From assembly GCA_024919035.1 (NCBI GenBank), contig CP103442.1:496001-560000 (forward strand): a stretch of DNA of 64,000 bases, read 5' to 3'. Below are positions 26,453-35,571 of the stretch, in pieces (within the stretch, counting starts at the first letter, position 1; each line of letters opens with the position of its first letter). The notes beneath the pieces were generated by a model. That model saw nothing but the letters and a program-made list of their open reading frames with translations. It was not told where the DNA came from and searched no databases. The position numbers were made by a program, and so were the translations under genes. Source of the stretch: Methylophilaceae bacterium LSUCC0401. Lineage in GTDB: Bacteria; Pseudomonadota; Gammaproteobacteria; Burkholderiales; Methylophilaceae.

Positions 26453-27622
26453 TTGAATCGTATAAATTTTTTTGGAAGTCAATTGAGTGGGCAACCTATG
26501 TTTCAGGTCTTGGACAAGGTCCAAAAACTTGAGAGATTGGGGAAAAAAATTTATCATTTTGAATTAGGCGAGCCAAATTTTGATACACCAAAAAATATTG
26601 CCCAAAGAGCAGTAAAAGCAATATTAGATGGAGACACTCATTATTCTAATTCTTTTGGAAAATATAATTTAAGAGAAGCTATTGCTAAAACAACTCTAAG
26701 TTCAAGGGGTTTCGAGCCTGATATTAATCAGATTCTTGTTACTCCTGGCGCAAATTCAATCATTTTTATGCTTTTTTCAATAATTCTTGAAGAGGGTGAT
26801 GAAATTATAATTCCCGATCCAGGCTTTCCAACATATTTGAGTGTCGCGAATCTCTTTAAAATCAAAATAAAAAAAATACCTATACGCGAAGAAAATAATT
26901 TTGGTCTTGATTTTGACGAATTAGAAAAACTAGTTTCTAAAAAAACAAAACTGATTGTATTAAACTCACCATCCAATCCTACAGGCGGAATAATATCTTC
27001 GGATACATTAAAAAAGATTGCTCATCTCTGTCACCAAAAAAAAATTTATCTTCTTACAGACGAAATTTATTCAAGAATGAGATACTACTCTGATGAGTAT
27101 AAATTTTATTCTCCATCTTTATATGATAAATGTAAAGAAAACACTATTATCATTAATGGTTTTAGTAAAGCTTTTGCAATGACTGGTTGGAGAGTTGGAG
27201 TGGCTATAGGTCCCGAAGAAATAATAAAAAAAATGGGATTATTTTTAGAAACAACTGTTTCATGTGTTCCACCTTTCATTCAGGAAGCTGCTTATGAGGC
27301 AATCACTGGTGACCAAAGTGAACAGCTTGCCATGATGACTGAATATAAAAAAAGAAGAGACCTTTTAGTATCAGGCCTTAATAGTTTTAAATCAATAAGC
27401 TGCAATAATCCTATGGGTGCTATTTATGCTTTTGCAAATATAAAAAAAACAAATTTATCAAGTGATCAATTTGTTAGTAAAGCATTGAATGAATGTGGTG
27501 TAGCTGCTCTTCCAGGAAATAACTTTGGAGAACGAGGTGAAGGTTATGTGAGGTTTTCTTTTGTTAGGTCAATTGATGAGATAAATGAAGCGCTATCCTT
27601 ATTAAAGAATATTTTTGAGTAA
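26453..27622 (+). CDS. Class I/II aminotransferase (fold type I)
   Basis: A 389-residue PLP enzyme of the AspC/AlaA-like group. Landmarks: YHFELGEPNFDTPKNI, VTPGANSIIFMLF, IPDPGFPTY, LNSPSNPTGGI with the PLP-contacting asparagine, TDEIYSRMRY and the Schiff-base lysine in GFSKAFAMTGWRVG; the late motif YVRFSFVRS holds the carboxylate-binding arginine. It therefore acts on an amino acid/2-keto acid pair, unlike sugar aminotransferases (DegT family). It starts at TTG directly after the rfbH stop and is followed five bases later by the ThDP enzyme. Providing a 2-keto acid to that enzyme is a possible role (inference). Confidence 0.85.
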   Translation: MNRINFFGSQLSGQPMFQVLDKVQKLERLGKKIYHFELGEPNFDTPKNIAQRAVKAILDGDTHYSNSFGKYNLREAIAKTTLSSRGFEPDINQILVTPGANSIIFMLFSIILEEGDEIIIPDPGFPTYLSVANLFKIKIKKIPIREENNFGLDFDELEKLVSKKTKLIVLNSPSNPTGGIISSDTLKKIAHLCHQKKIYLLTDEIYSRMRYYSDEYKFYSPSLYDKCKENTIIINGFSKAFAMTGWRVGVAIGPEEIIKKMGLFLETTVSCVPPFIQEAAYEAITGDQSEQLAMMTEYKKRRDLLVSGLNSFKSISCNNPMGAIYAFANIKKTNLSSDQFVSKALNECGVAALPGNNFGERGEGYVRFSFVRSIDEINEALSLLKNIFE

Positions 27623-27627
27623 ATAAA

Positions 27628-29418
27628 ATGAGATTAGCTGACTACGTATTAAATTTTATTAGCAATCAACTCAATGTGAGGCATGTATTTACGGTCACTG
27701 GTGGCGGAGCAATGTTTCTTAATGATGCATGTGCTAAACAAAATAATATTAGAACAATTTGTGTTCATCATGAACAGGCTGCAGCAATGGCTGCAGTAGC
27801 ATATTCGAAATACAATAATAATTATTCTTCAGCAATCTTCACAACTGGATGTGGAGCAACAAATGCAATAACAGGGCTTTTAGATGCTTGGCAAGACAAT
27901 ACTCCTTGTTTTTTTATTTCTGGACAAGTCAAAAGAAAAGAAACAACTTATAACTCTGAGATTAAAGATTTACGTCAATTTGGTGTTCAAGAAGCGAATA
28001 TTATTAAAATTGTTGAATCATTAACTAAATATTCAGTAATGATTAATGATCCTTTATCTATTAGATACCATCTTGAAAAAGCTGCTTACCTAGCAAAGTC
28101 TGGAAGACCTGGACCTGTTTGGATCGATATACCACTTGATGTGCAGGGTGCAGAAGTAGACATAAATAAAATCAAACCTTATTCAAAAAAATTATTACAT
28201 AAGAGAAATGTTAAATCTGAATTAATAACTTTATCAGATGCTTTAAAAGAATCAAAAAGACCGATAATAATTGCTGGAAATGGAATAAGACTATCAAATA
28301 CAACATTAAAATTTAAACAATTTATTAAAAGAAACAAGATTCCATTTGTGACGTCTTATTTATCATCTGATCTGTTAAGTTCATATAATAACCTAAATGT
28401 AGGTAAGGCTGGAATTAAAGGGGATCGCGCAGCAAATTTTGCTATGCAAAATTCAGATTTGGTAATTGCTTTGGGTACAAGATTAAGCGTTGCTCTAACT
28501 GGCTTTGAATATGGATTATTTGCTAGAGCTGCTAAATTATTCGTTATAGATATTCATAAAAATGAACATAAAAAAAATACTGTAAAAATTCATAAGTTTA
28601 TTGAAATGGATTTAAAAGATTTTTTTGATGAAATAGATAAATATCATAATATATTTTCTTATAAGGCTGAGTGGTTAAAAAAAATAACTGTATGGAAAAA
28701 ACAATGGTCAATTTTTAATGAACCAATGGTTAAAAGTAAGAAGATCAACAAATACTTATTCATGCAAAAGCTTAATGAAATAACAAAAGGTAATGAGATT
28801 ATTGTTTCCGATGCTGGTTCTTCATACTATGTTACATCTCAAGCAATTTATATAAAAAAAAATCAAAGATATATTACATCAGGAGCACAAGCAGATATGG
28901 GCTTTACAATCCCAGCTGCTGTAGGAGCATGTTTTGCATCCAATAATAAAAAAAATATTCTTGCTATAACTGGTGATGGTTCCTTGCAGATGAATATTCA
29001 GGAGTTACAAACAATTTTTCATCATAAACTAAATATAAAATTAATTGTTTTTAATAATGGTGGATATTTATCAATTAAAACTACCCAAGAAAAGTTTTTT
29101 AATGGAAGATTAATAGGCACTAATACAAAGAGTGGTATATCTTTTCCTTCTCTAAAAAAGATTGCAATTGCATATGGTATTAAATATTCTAAACTATTAT
29201 CAATAAATGATTTATTACGGCTAGATAAGTTATTTAATGTAAAAGGTCCAATTATTATTGAAGTTATAAATCCACCCAATCAAGAAATAATTCCAACAGC
29301 TAGCTCAAAAAGATTATCAGATGGAAGGATGATCAGCAAACCACTTGAAGACATGTATCCCTTTTTAGACAGGAATGTATTTTTGAATAATATGATAATT
29401 GACCCATTACAAGAATGA
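27628..29418 (+). CDS. ThDP-dependent acetolactate-synthase-like carboligase, YerE type
   Basis: A 596-residue enzyme with the three-domain layout of acetohydroxyacid synthase. The PYR domain has the cofactor-activating Glu49 in VHHEQAAAMAA; the middle FAD-type domain has VGKAGIKGDRAANF; the PP domain has GDGSLQMN at 449-456 and the closing Asn476-Asn477 of the ThDP motif. Position after rfbF-rfbG-rfbH matches Yersinia YerE, which adds a two-carbon acetyl unit from pyruvate to C4 of CDP-3,6-dideoxy-4-ketoglucose to make yersiniose. No regulatory small subunit gene accompanies it, arguing against a role in valine synthesis. The specific sugar is inferred. Confidence 0.82.
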   Translation: MRLADYVLNFISNQLNVRHVFTVTGGGAMFLNDACAKQNNIRTICVHHEQAAAMAAVAYSKYNNNYSSAIFTTGCGATNAITGLLDAWQDNTPCFFISGQVKRKETTYNSEIKDLRQFGVQEANIIKIVESLTKYSVMINDPLSIRYHLEKAAYLAKSGRPGPVWIDIPLDVQGAEVDINKIKPYSKKLLHKRNVKSELITLSDALKESKRPIIIAGNGIRLSNTTLKFKQFIKRNKIPFVTSYLSSDLLSSYNNLNVGKAGIKGDRAANFAMQNSDLVIALGTRLSVALTGFEYGLFARAAKLFVIDIHKNEHKKNTVKIHKFIEMDLKDFFDEIDKYHNIFSYKAEWLKKITVWKKQWSIFNEPMVKSKKINKYLFMQKLNEITKGNEIIVSDAGSSYYVTSQAIYIKKNQRYITSGAQADMGFTIPAAVGACFASNNKKNILAITGDGSLQMNIQELQTIFHHKLNIKLIVFNNGGYLSIKTTQEKFFNGRLIGTNTKSGISFPSLKKIAIAYGIKYSKLLSINDLLRLDKLFNVKGPIIIEVINPPNQEIIPTASSKRLSDGRMISKPLEDMYPFLDRNVFLNNMIIDPLQE

Positions 29419-30314
29419 ATATCGCTATACTAGGTGGGAATAGTATGATGGCAATAGATCTTTATAAAATATTCTTGCAAAATACTTCTTATAATATTTT
29501 CTCATTTGCCCGAAATGCTTTATTAAATAAATCAAAAAGTAATATTGAATTTTATGACTATAAACAATTCAACGATTTTAAATATGATCTAATAATAAAT
29601 TTTATTGGAGCGGGGGATCAAAGTAAGATAAATCAAGAAAAGAATAATATTATTAAAACTTCAATTTACTATGATCAAATGGTGTTAAATTACCTATATA
29701 AAAATGTCAAGACAAAGTATATTTATATAAGCAGCGGTTCAGCATATTTATCAGATTTTAAAGATCCTGTGGAAGAAGATAATATTATAACAATATCAAA
29801 AAATGATTTAATTCATGAGAAAAAAAACTATCAATACTCGAAAATTATTCCAGAGTTGATACATTTGGCAGAAAGAAGACTTAGCATTGTTAATTTGAGG
29901 ATATTTAATTATATAAGTAACTCCATAAATATAAATCATACCTTCCTCATCTCTCAAATTTTTAAATCTATTATTTATAAAAAAAAATTTGAATGTAATC
30001 AAATGAATATAGTTAGAGACTACATTTCAGATATTGAGTTATTCGAAATTATAGAGTTAATAAATAATAAAGACTTCCTTAATGATTCATTTGATTGCTT
30101 TTCAAAAAAACCAATAACATTATATGAATTGCTTAAAATGATGAAAGATTTTTATAATCTTAATTATTCTTTTTCAATTTTAGAAACTACAAATCTAACT
30201 GGCCAAAAAATTAATTACTATAGCAATAATCATAATCTTTTAAAAATTGGTTATATACCAAAAAGAACTTCGGCTGAAATTATTACTTCTATTGCAAAAC
30301 AAGTTATAAATTAG
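29415..30314 (+). CDS. Atypical extended SDR (NAD-dependent epimerase/dehydratase-like)
   Basis: A 299-residue protein with an SDR-like Rossmann start (MNIAILGGNSMMAIDLY) in which the usual GXXGXXG is replaced by G-N-S-M-M-A spacing, then NFIGAGDQ, YISSGSAY and the catalytic-type YQYSK (Tyr-X3-Lys). It overlaps the ThDP enzyme by four bases (ATGA), so it probably acts on its product. In the yersiniose pathway the last step is reduction of the acetyl ketone by YerF; this protein holds the corresponding position, but no closer identification is possible from sequence. Confidence 0.7.
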   Translation: MNIAILGGNSMMAIDLYKIFLQNTSYNIFSFARNALLNKSKSNIEFYDYKQFNDFKYDLIINFIGAGDQSKINQEKNNIIKTSIYYDQMVLNYLYKNVKTKYIYISSGSAYLSDFKDPVEEDNIITISKNDLIHEKKNYQYSKIIPELIHLAERRLSIVNLRIFNYISNSININHTFLISQIFKSIIYKKKFECNQMNIVRDYISDIELFEIIELINNKDFLNDSFDCFSKKPITLYELLKMMKDFYNLNYSFSILETTNLTGQKINYYSNNHNLLKIGYIPKRTSAEIITSIAKQVIN

Positions 30315-30325
30315 AATGATTTATT

Positions 30326-30682
30326 ATGTTTTATAGGTTTATTTTTACTGGTTTACTAAATACTGTATTTGGATATATTGTATATTCAGCTATTTTATTC
30401 AATTTAAAAGACCCACAAATGTCCTTAAATATTTCATATTTTTTAGGTATTTTTTTTAATTATTTCTCCTATAAATCCATAACTTTTAAATCTGGTTCGT
30501 CTATAACATTCTTAAAATTTGTAATTACATATCTTTTTTTATTATTTATAAATAAAAAATTATTTTATCAGTTGAATATTCTAACTAGTTTAAATGATTA
30601 TTTATCACAGCTAATTTGTTTGCCCATTATGGTGGTATTATCTTGGTTTATATTTAAAAACTATGTATTTAAAAATGACTGA
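30326..30682 (+). CDS. gtrA: GtrA-family membrane protein
   Basis: A 118-residue protein with four hydrophobic helices. The N terminus MFYRFIFTGLLNTVFGYIVY matches the GtrA pattern (RF-x3-G-x2-NT), and FFNYFSYKSITF gives the second conserved block. GtrA proteins are thought to flip undecaprenyl-phosphate-linked monosaccharides across the inner membrane for periplasmic glycosylation. It is paired with the GtrB-like gene that follows (overlapping its end), making a donor-supply unit for the GT-C proteins upstream. Symbol by family. Confidence 0.85.
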   Translation: MFYRFIFTGLLNTVFGYIVYSAILFNLKDPQMSLNISYFLGIFFNYFSYKSITFKSGSSITFLKFVITYLFLLFINKKLFYQLNILTSLNDYLSQLICLPIMVVLSWFIFKNYVFKND

Positions 30683-31616
30683 CTTAACAATAATTTGTCC
30701 TTGTTATAATGAAGTTGATAATATTGATGAATTGATCGAACGAATTATCAATGTCGATACAATAATAAAAAAGAAATTTAATCTGACTCTTGATTATTTA
30801 TTCATAGATAATGACTCTAATGATGGAACTGTGGAGAAATTAAAGTCATATGCAAAAAAGATAAAAAAATTAAAAATTATTGTAAACGCACGTAATTTTG
30901 GACACCTTAAGTCCCCATACTATGCCCTTCTTCAATCTAGCTCTAGAGCTTCTGTTTTAATTTCTTCTGATTTACAAGATCCTCCTGAATTTATTGAAAA
31001 TTTTGTTGATAAGTGGCTTTCTGGTAATAAGATAGTATTAGCTGTAAAGCCTGCATCTGACGAGTCTTTTTTTATGTTTAATATAAGAAAATTATTCTAC
31101 AATTTTATCCAAAAGATATCAGAAACACCTTTAGTTTCTAACGCTACTGGTGCTGGTTTATTTGATAAAGAAGTAATTGATATATTAAAAAAAATAGACG
31201 ACCCAAATCCATATTTTCGGGGTTTATTATGCGAATTAGGTTTTAAAATTGCCGAAGTTCCATTTAAGCAGCCTGTTAGAAAAAAAGGAATTACAAAAAA
31301 TAATTTTTATACCCTATTCGATTTAGCGATGCTTGGGATAACAAATCATTCAAAAGTTCCATTACGCATTATGACATTTATTGGTTTTACCATTGGTTTA
31401 TTGAGTTTTTTTTCTGCCATTTATTTCTTGATAATAAAACTTTTATTTTGGGATTCATATGATTTAGGTACAGCGCCATTGTTAATAGGTGTATTTTTTA
31501 TAGGCGCATTACAACTCTTTTTTCTTGGGGTTGTAGGAGAGTATATAGCCTCTATAAATACAAGAATAAGAAGAATGCCACTAGTTATTGAAAAAGAAAG
31601 AATAAATTTTGAATAA
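30675..31616 (+). CDS. gtrB: GtrB-like polyprenyl-phosphate glycosyltransferase
   Basis: A 313-residue GT2 enzyme of the dolichol-phosphate mannosyltransferase type that transfers a sugar from a nucleotide to undecaprenyl phosphate. The catalytic domain has [46 protein letters not shown] and [10 protein letters not shown]; two C-terminal helices ([40 protein letters not shown]) complete the DPM1/GtrB layout. ATG 30675 is preferred; an ATG at 30663 in the same frame would add four residues. It overlaps gtrA by eight bases. Confidence 0.92.
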   Translation: MTDLTIICPCYNEVDNIDELIERIINVDTIIKKKFNLTLDYLFIDNDSNDGTVEKLKSYAKKIKKLKIIVNARNFGHLKSPYYALLQSSSRASVLISSDLQDPPEFIENFVDKWLSGNKIVLAVKPASDESFFMFNIRKLFYNFIQKISETPLVSNATGAGLFDKEVIDILKKIDDPNPYFRGLLCELGFKIAEVPFKQPVRKKGITKNNFYTLFDLAMLGITNHSKVPLRIMTFIGFTIGLLSFFSAIYFLIIKLLFWDSYDLGTAPLLIGVFFIGALQLFFLGVVGEYIASINTRIRRMPLVIEKERINFE

Positions 31617-32631
31617 AAAAATAGCTATCGTAAGTGGGGTAACTGGTCAGGATGGAGCTTATTTATCTGAGTTCTTATTATCAAAAGATTATATTGTTTA
31701 TGGATTGTACCGTAGGTCAAGTAACCCAAACTTTTGGAGATTGGATGATTTATCTTGTCTTAATCATGTTAATTTACATTTGGTTGAATGTGATATTACT
31801 GATTATTCAAATGTTTTTAATGTTATTAACAAGATAAAACCTGATGAATTCTATAATTTAGCCGCACAAAGTTTTGTTGGTGTAAGTTTTAGTCAGCCAA
31901 TTGCTACAGCAATGATCACTGGGATATCAGCTTTGATAATTCTTGACTGCATTAAGTCTATCAATAATAAAATTAAATTTTATCAGGCAAGTAGTTCAGA
32001 AATGTTTGGCTTAGTTCAAACTGTTCCACAGAATGAATTAACTCCATTTTATCCCAGAAGCCCCTATGGTGTAGCTAAATTATATGCACATTGGATAACA
32101 GTAAACTATCGTGAAAGTTATAATCTTTTTGCAGTTTCAGGCATACTATTCAATCACGAGAGTCCTTTAAGAGGAATTGAGTTTGTTACCAGAAAGATTA
32201 CAGATGGAATAGCAAAAATAAAACTTGGCAAACTTGATACTCTATATTTAGGAAATTTGGATTCAAAAAGAGACTGGGGCTTTGCTGGTGATTATGTAAA
32301 AGGTATGTGGAGGATGCTTCAAAATAACGAACCTGATGATTTTGTCCTTGCTACAAACAAAACATTTTCTGTTAGAGATTTTTTAAAAAAATGTCTAGAA
32401 ATTGCAAATATCGATTATCAGATTCAAGGAGAGGGAATCGAAGAGGAATTTATCGATAAAAATAATAAAGTAATTGTTAAGATTGATCCTAAATTTTACA
32501 GGCCTGCTGAAGTTGATTTATTAGTTGGTGATGCATCAAAAGCAAAAGATAAGCTTGCTTGGAGCCCCGAGACATCTTTTAATGAGTTATGTGAAATAAT
32601 GATAACCAAGGATCTTGAAAGAAATAAATGA
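31609..32631 (+). CDS. gmd: GDP-mannose 4,6-dehydratase
   Basis: Gmd converts GDP-mannose into GDP-4-keto-6-deoxymannose with NADP. The 340-residue protein has [16 protein letters not shown] at the N terminus, [31 protein letters not shown] and the active-site [10 protein letters not shown]; further motifs NHESPLRG and [16 protein letters not shown] are specific for Gmd. The start is TTG 31609, giving an eight-base overlap with gtrB. Substrate comes from ManC, encoded 19 kb upstream in the locus. Confidence 0.94.
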   Translation: MNKKIAIVSGVTGQDGAYLSEFLLSKDYIVYGLYRRSSNPNFWRLDDLSCLNHVNLHLVECDITDYSNVFNVINKIKPDEFYNLAAQSFVGVSFSQPIATAMITGISALIILDCIKSINNKIKFYQASSSEMFGLVQTVPQNELTPFYPRSPYGVAKLYAHWITVNYRESYNLFAVSGILFNHESPLRGIEFVTRKITDGIAKIKLGKLDTLYLGNLDSKRDWGFAGDYVKGMWRMLQNNEPDDFVLATNKTFSVRDFLKKCLEIANIDYQIQGEGIEEEFIDKNNKVIVKIDPKFYRPAEVDLLVGDASKAKDKLAWSPETSFNELCEIMITKDLERNK

Positions 32632-33482
32632 ATGTATTACTAACCGGTGGTGATAGTTTTACGGGAAAATACATTAAAGAGTTATTGAAAAACAAGAAAA
32701 TTGGTTTTTATGAATTAAAATCCGACTTAAGAAATCCTAAATCACTTCATGATGAATTATCAGTAATTGACTTTACTGATGTTATTCATTTAGCTGGCCT
32801 AACTTCAATAACGGCTACCAACATCAAAAGTTATTATGATATTAATTGCACTGGTACGTTAAATTTATTAGAAGTATTTAAAGATAAAGATATTAATAAG
32901 TTTATTTTTGCCAGCACGGCTAATCTTTATGGTGGTACAAATAAAATAATTTCAGAAAGCAGCCCGGTTTCCTTAAAAAATCATTATTCTATGAGCAAAT
33001 ATTTAGCTGAAAATATTTTTGAATTATATAAAGAATTTTTTAAAGTAATTATAGTTAGACCATTTAATTACACTGGTGTTGGTCAATCAAATAAATTTGT
33101 TATACCTAAAATAATTGAACATTTCGTTAAACAAAAAAAAATCATCAATTTAGGGAATATTGACGTATTCAGAGAGTTTAACGATGTAAGATATGTGGCT
33201 CGATGCTATCTTGACCTTTTAGAGACAGATAAACAAATTGAAGTAGTAAACATTTGTACTGGAAATGTTTATTCTATCCGAGAAGTTCTTGATATTTTAT
33301 ATAAAATTACTAACCATACAATCAATGTAAGAATTGATAATAAATTATGTAGAAATAATGAGATTGAACTTCTCAAAGGGGATCCTTGCTGTATAAATAA
33401 AATTACTAAATATAACAATTACAGCTTTACTGATACATTGAGTTGGATGATAAGTGAATATGGCTTACAAAATAATATTTAA
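32628..33482 (+). CDS. rmd: GDP-4-keto-6-deoxymannose reductase (Rmd-like)
   Basis: A 284-residue extended SDR directly coupled to gmd (ATGA overlap). It has [38 protein letters not shown] and the catalytic [10 protein letters not shown] (Tyr-X3-Lys), with [12 protein letters not shown]. After Gmd the alternatives are reduction to GDP-D-rhamnose (Rmd) or GDP-6-deoxytalose (Tld), or epimerisation and reduction to GDP-fucose (Fcl). The sequence lies in the Rmd/Tld group; which of the two sugars is made is not decided by what I can see. Confidence 0.82.
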   Translation: MNVLLTGGDSFTGKYIKELLKNKKIGFYELKSDLRNPKSLHDELSVIDFTDVIHLAGLTSITATNIKSYYDINCTGTLNLLEVFKDKDINKFIFASTANLYGGTNKIISESSPVSLKNHYSMSKYLAENIFELYKEFFKVIIVRPFNYTGVGQSNKFVIPKIIEHFVKQKKIINLGNIDVFREFNDVRYVARCYLDLLETDKQIEVVNICTGNVYSIREVLDILYKITNHTINVRIDNKLCRNNEIELLKGDPCCINKITKYNNYSFTDTLSWMISEYGLQNNI

Positions 33483-34620
33483 TGCAGCATCTTTAAATGA
33501 GAGACTTTCTGGTGTTGGTGTTTATACTTATGAATTAATAAAATATCTGATCTCATCTAATAAGAATGAAATTTTTATTTTTTCAGGTTTTAGTGTAAAA
33601 AAAATAAATTATATTGAGCAACTAAATTCATTCCAAGCTAATAATAAAATAAAAAAACATTTTTCTTTTGTTAGTTTTTTTGCAAAAAATGTTTTTTTTA
33701 AACTTTTTTTTCATTATATAAAATCTATATATTTTAATTTTTTTGTTAAAAAATATAATATTGATTTATATCATGAAACTTCATACATTGCTTTTTTTAC
33801 TGGTATCCCAACAGTAACAACTATTCATGATTTATCTTGGTATCATTCACCAGAGTTGCATCCAAAAAATCGTAGTCAGTTTTATAATTTAATAATTCCA
33901 AAATCAATAAAAAAAGCTAATTATATAATAACGGATAGCTCATTTGTAAAATCTGAAATAGAGGAATTATTTTCAATACCTAAAAGAAAAATCTCATCTA
34001 TTGAGTTAGGGGTAAGAAGTATTCATGCTAATGAAAATTTAAAATATAAATTAGATTGTGAATATAAATATTTTCTTTATATTGGGACAATAGAGCCAAG
34101 AAAAAAATTAAATAATTTAATATTATCTTATTTACGTTTTGATGAATCGCTTACAAAAAAATATAAATTACTAATTATTGGTGCCAGAGGATGGAATGAT
34201 ACAAGATTAATTAATCTGATTAATCAAAACAAAAGTAAAATTATTTATCTTGGATATCAGCCAGACATAGAGATTGCGAATTATTTAGCTCAAGCATATG
34301 CTTTTGTTTACTTATCATCTTATGAAGGTTTTGGTTTACCAATAATTGAAGCGATGTCTAAGGGAATTCCGGTAATTTGTTCAAACCACGCTTCAATAGA
34401 TACCGTTGCTGGTTTTGGAAATTGTTTAAGGGTTGATTCTAATAAGATAAATCAAATTCATGATGCAATGTTATTTCTAATAAATAATAAGAAACAATAT
34501 TCTCGATTTTCAAAAAAAGGACTTGATTGGAGCAATCAGAGTAAGTTTAGTTGGGCGTCTGTAGCAAAGAAAACAAATAAAATTTATGGAAATGTAATTA
34601 GAAATAATGTTGAATCTTAA
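33460..34620 (+). CDS. GT4-type glycosyltransferase
   Basis: A 386-residue GT-B enzyme, probably adding a mannose- or deoxymannose-type sugar given its place after gmd and rmd. N-terminal motif NERLSGVGVYTYELIKYL (glycine-rich acceptor domain loop), TIHDLSWYHSPELH, then GTIEPRKKLNNLI opening the donor domain, and SSYEGFGLPIIEAMSKG with the E-X7-E motif. ATG 33460 is taken; GTG 33454 is also in frame. It overlaps rmd by 23 bases and the next gene by 14. Confidence 0.88.
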   Translation: MAYKIIFNAASLNERLSGVGVYTYELIKYLISSNKNEIFIFSGFSVKKINYIEQLNSFQANNKIKKHFSFVSFFAKNVFFKLFFHYIKSIYFNFFVKKYNIDLYHETSYIAFFTGIPTVTTIHDLSWYHSPELHPKNRSQFYNLIIPKSIKKANYIITDSSFVKSEIEELFSIPKRKISSIELGVRSIHANENLKYKLDCEYKYFLYIGTIEPRKKLNNLILSYLRFDESLTKKYKLLIIGARGWNDTRLINLINQNKSKIIYLGYQPDIEIANYLAQAYAFVYLSSYEGFGLPIIEAMSKGIPVICSNHASIDTVAGFGNCLRVDSNKINQIHDAMLFLINNKKQYSRFSKKGLDWSNQSKFSWASVAKKTNKIYGNVIRNNVES

Positions 34621-35542
34621 AATTCATCAATTTTCCGGAATACATTCATCAAAAGGAGTTAATGTATTTTTTAATGAAATCATATCGAATCTTGATTGTA
34701 ATTTTGAGTTGCTAAGATCTAGATTTACAGAACCTTTTCATAATCGTAATTCATTAATTTGGTATCCAAGGTTTGTACTAGACATTCCTCAAAATAATTT
34801 TGTGATCACATTACACGATATTATTACCTACGAATTTAATTATCATAATCATATATACCTTATGTTTTATAAGTTATATTTTAAGGCGATGTTAAAAAGA
34901 GCATTTGTAGTAGTTTGTAGTTCTAATTCAACAAAGAATAAAGTTATTGAATTTTTCGAATTATCAGGTGATGATCAAAATAAATTGATTGTAATTCCTT
35001 TAGGATTTCCTACTGTCTACGAAGATCTTCCTATTCAAAAAAATACAATAAATAGAAAATATATTTTAACTATAACCAATTCCCTTAAGCATAAAAATAA
35101 TCATTTTTTTTTTAATGCATACTCCAAATCAACGATTAAGGAATTCTACAAGTTGGTTATTATAGGAGATATTTCAAAAGATGATGAAATTTTTCTAATC
35201 GACAATAAAGTAAATTATTCTGTCTTCAGAAATCCTTCCGATACTGAAATAAAAACATATATTAACTATTGTGATTTATTTGTCAGCGCCTCTCTTTCTG
35301 AGGGTTATAATTTACCAGCTGCTCAAGCAATTCATTTAGGGAAAAAGTTAGTTTTATCAAGTATTGATGTTCATAAAGAACTATATTTAAAATATGCTAA
35401 TTTTTTTGATTTAAGTAGCATTGATGATTTAATAAACTATTTGGATAATATTGATGTGATTAGTGTAAATAATTCAAAGCATTACAGATCATTTAAAGAT
35501 GTAAGTTATGATTACAAAACTCTTTTTAAAAGAATATTGTGA
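34607..35542 (+). CDS. GT4-type glycosyltransferase, last gene of the polysaccharide run
   Basis: A 311-residue protein, short for GT4 (usually 350-400). The N-terminal domain is compact, beginning LKIHQFSGIHSSKGVNVFFN; ITLHDIITYEFN resembles the acceptor side of GT4. The donor domain has ILTITNSLKHKNNHFFF and SLSEGYNLPAAQAIHLG, where the E-X7-E-type motif ends in Gln instead of the second Glu, a possible sign of altered donor binding. It closes the AT-rich plus-strand run; the next genes are on the other strand. Confidence 0.8.
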   Translation: MLNLKIHQFSGIHSSKGVNVFFNEIISNLDCNFELLRSRFTEPFHNRNSLIWYPRFVLDIPQNNFVITLHDIITYEFNYHNHIYLMFYKLYFKAMLKRAFVVVCSSNSTKNKVIEFFELSGDDQNKLIVIPLGFPTVYEDLPIQKNTINRKYILTITNSLKHKNNHFFFNAYSKSTIKEFYKLVIIGDISKDDEIFLIDNKVNYSVFRNPSDTEIKTYINYCDLFVSASLSEGYNLPAAQAIHLGKKLVLSSIDVHKELYLKYANFFDLSSIDDLINYLDNIDVISVNNSKHYRSFKDVSYDYKTLFKRIL

Positions 35543-35552
35543 AAATATTTAA

Positions 35553-35571
35553 TATTTATAAATAATTTTTT
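35553..35571 (+). terminator. Weak candidate terminator at end of polysaccharide run
   Basis: A 12-base all-AT inverted repeat (TATTTATAAATA, 35553-35564) followed by a T run to 35571, between the last glycosyltransferase and the convergent HAD gene. The hairpin would be weak because it has no GC pair, so this is only a suggestion. Confidence 0.22.

Noticed and set aside
27628-29418. Housekeeping acetolactate synthase (ilvB/ilvI) for branched-chain amino acids
   Set aside because: No small regulatory subunit gene or ilvC follows, and the gene is coupled to the CDP-sugar genes; a YerE-like role fits better.
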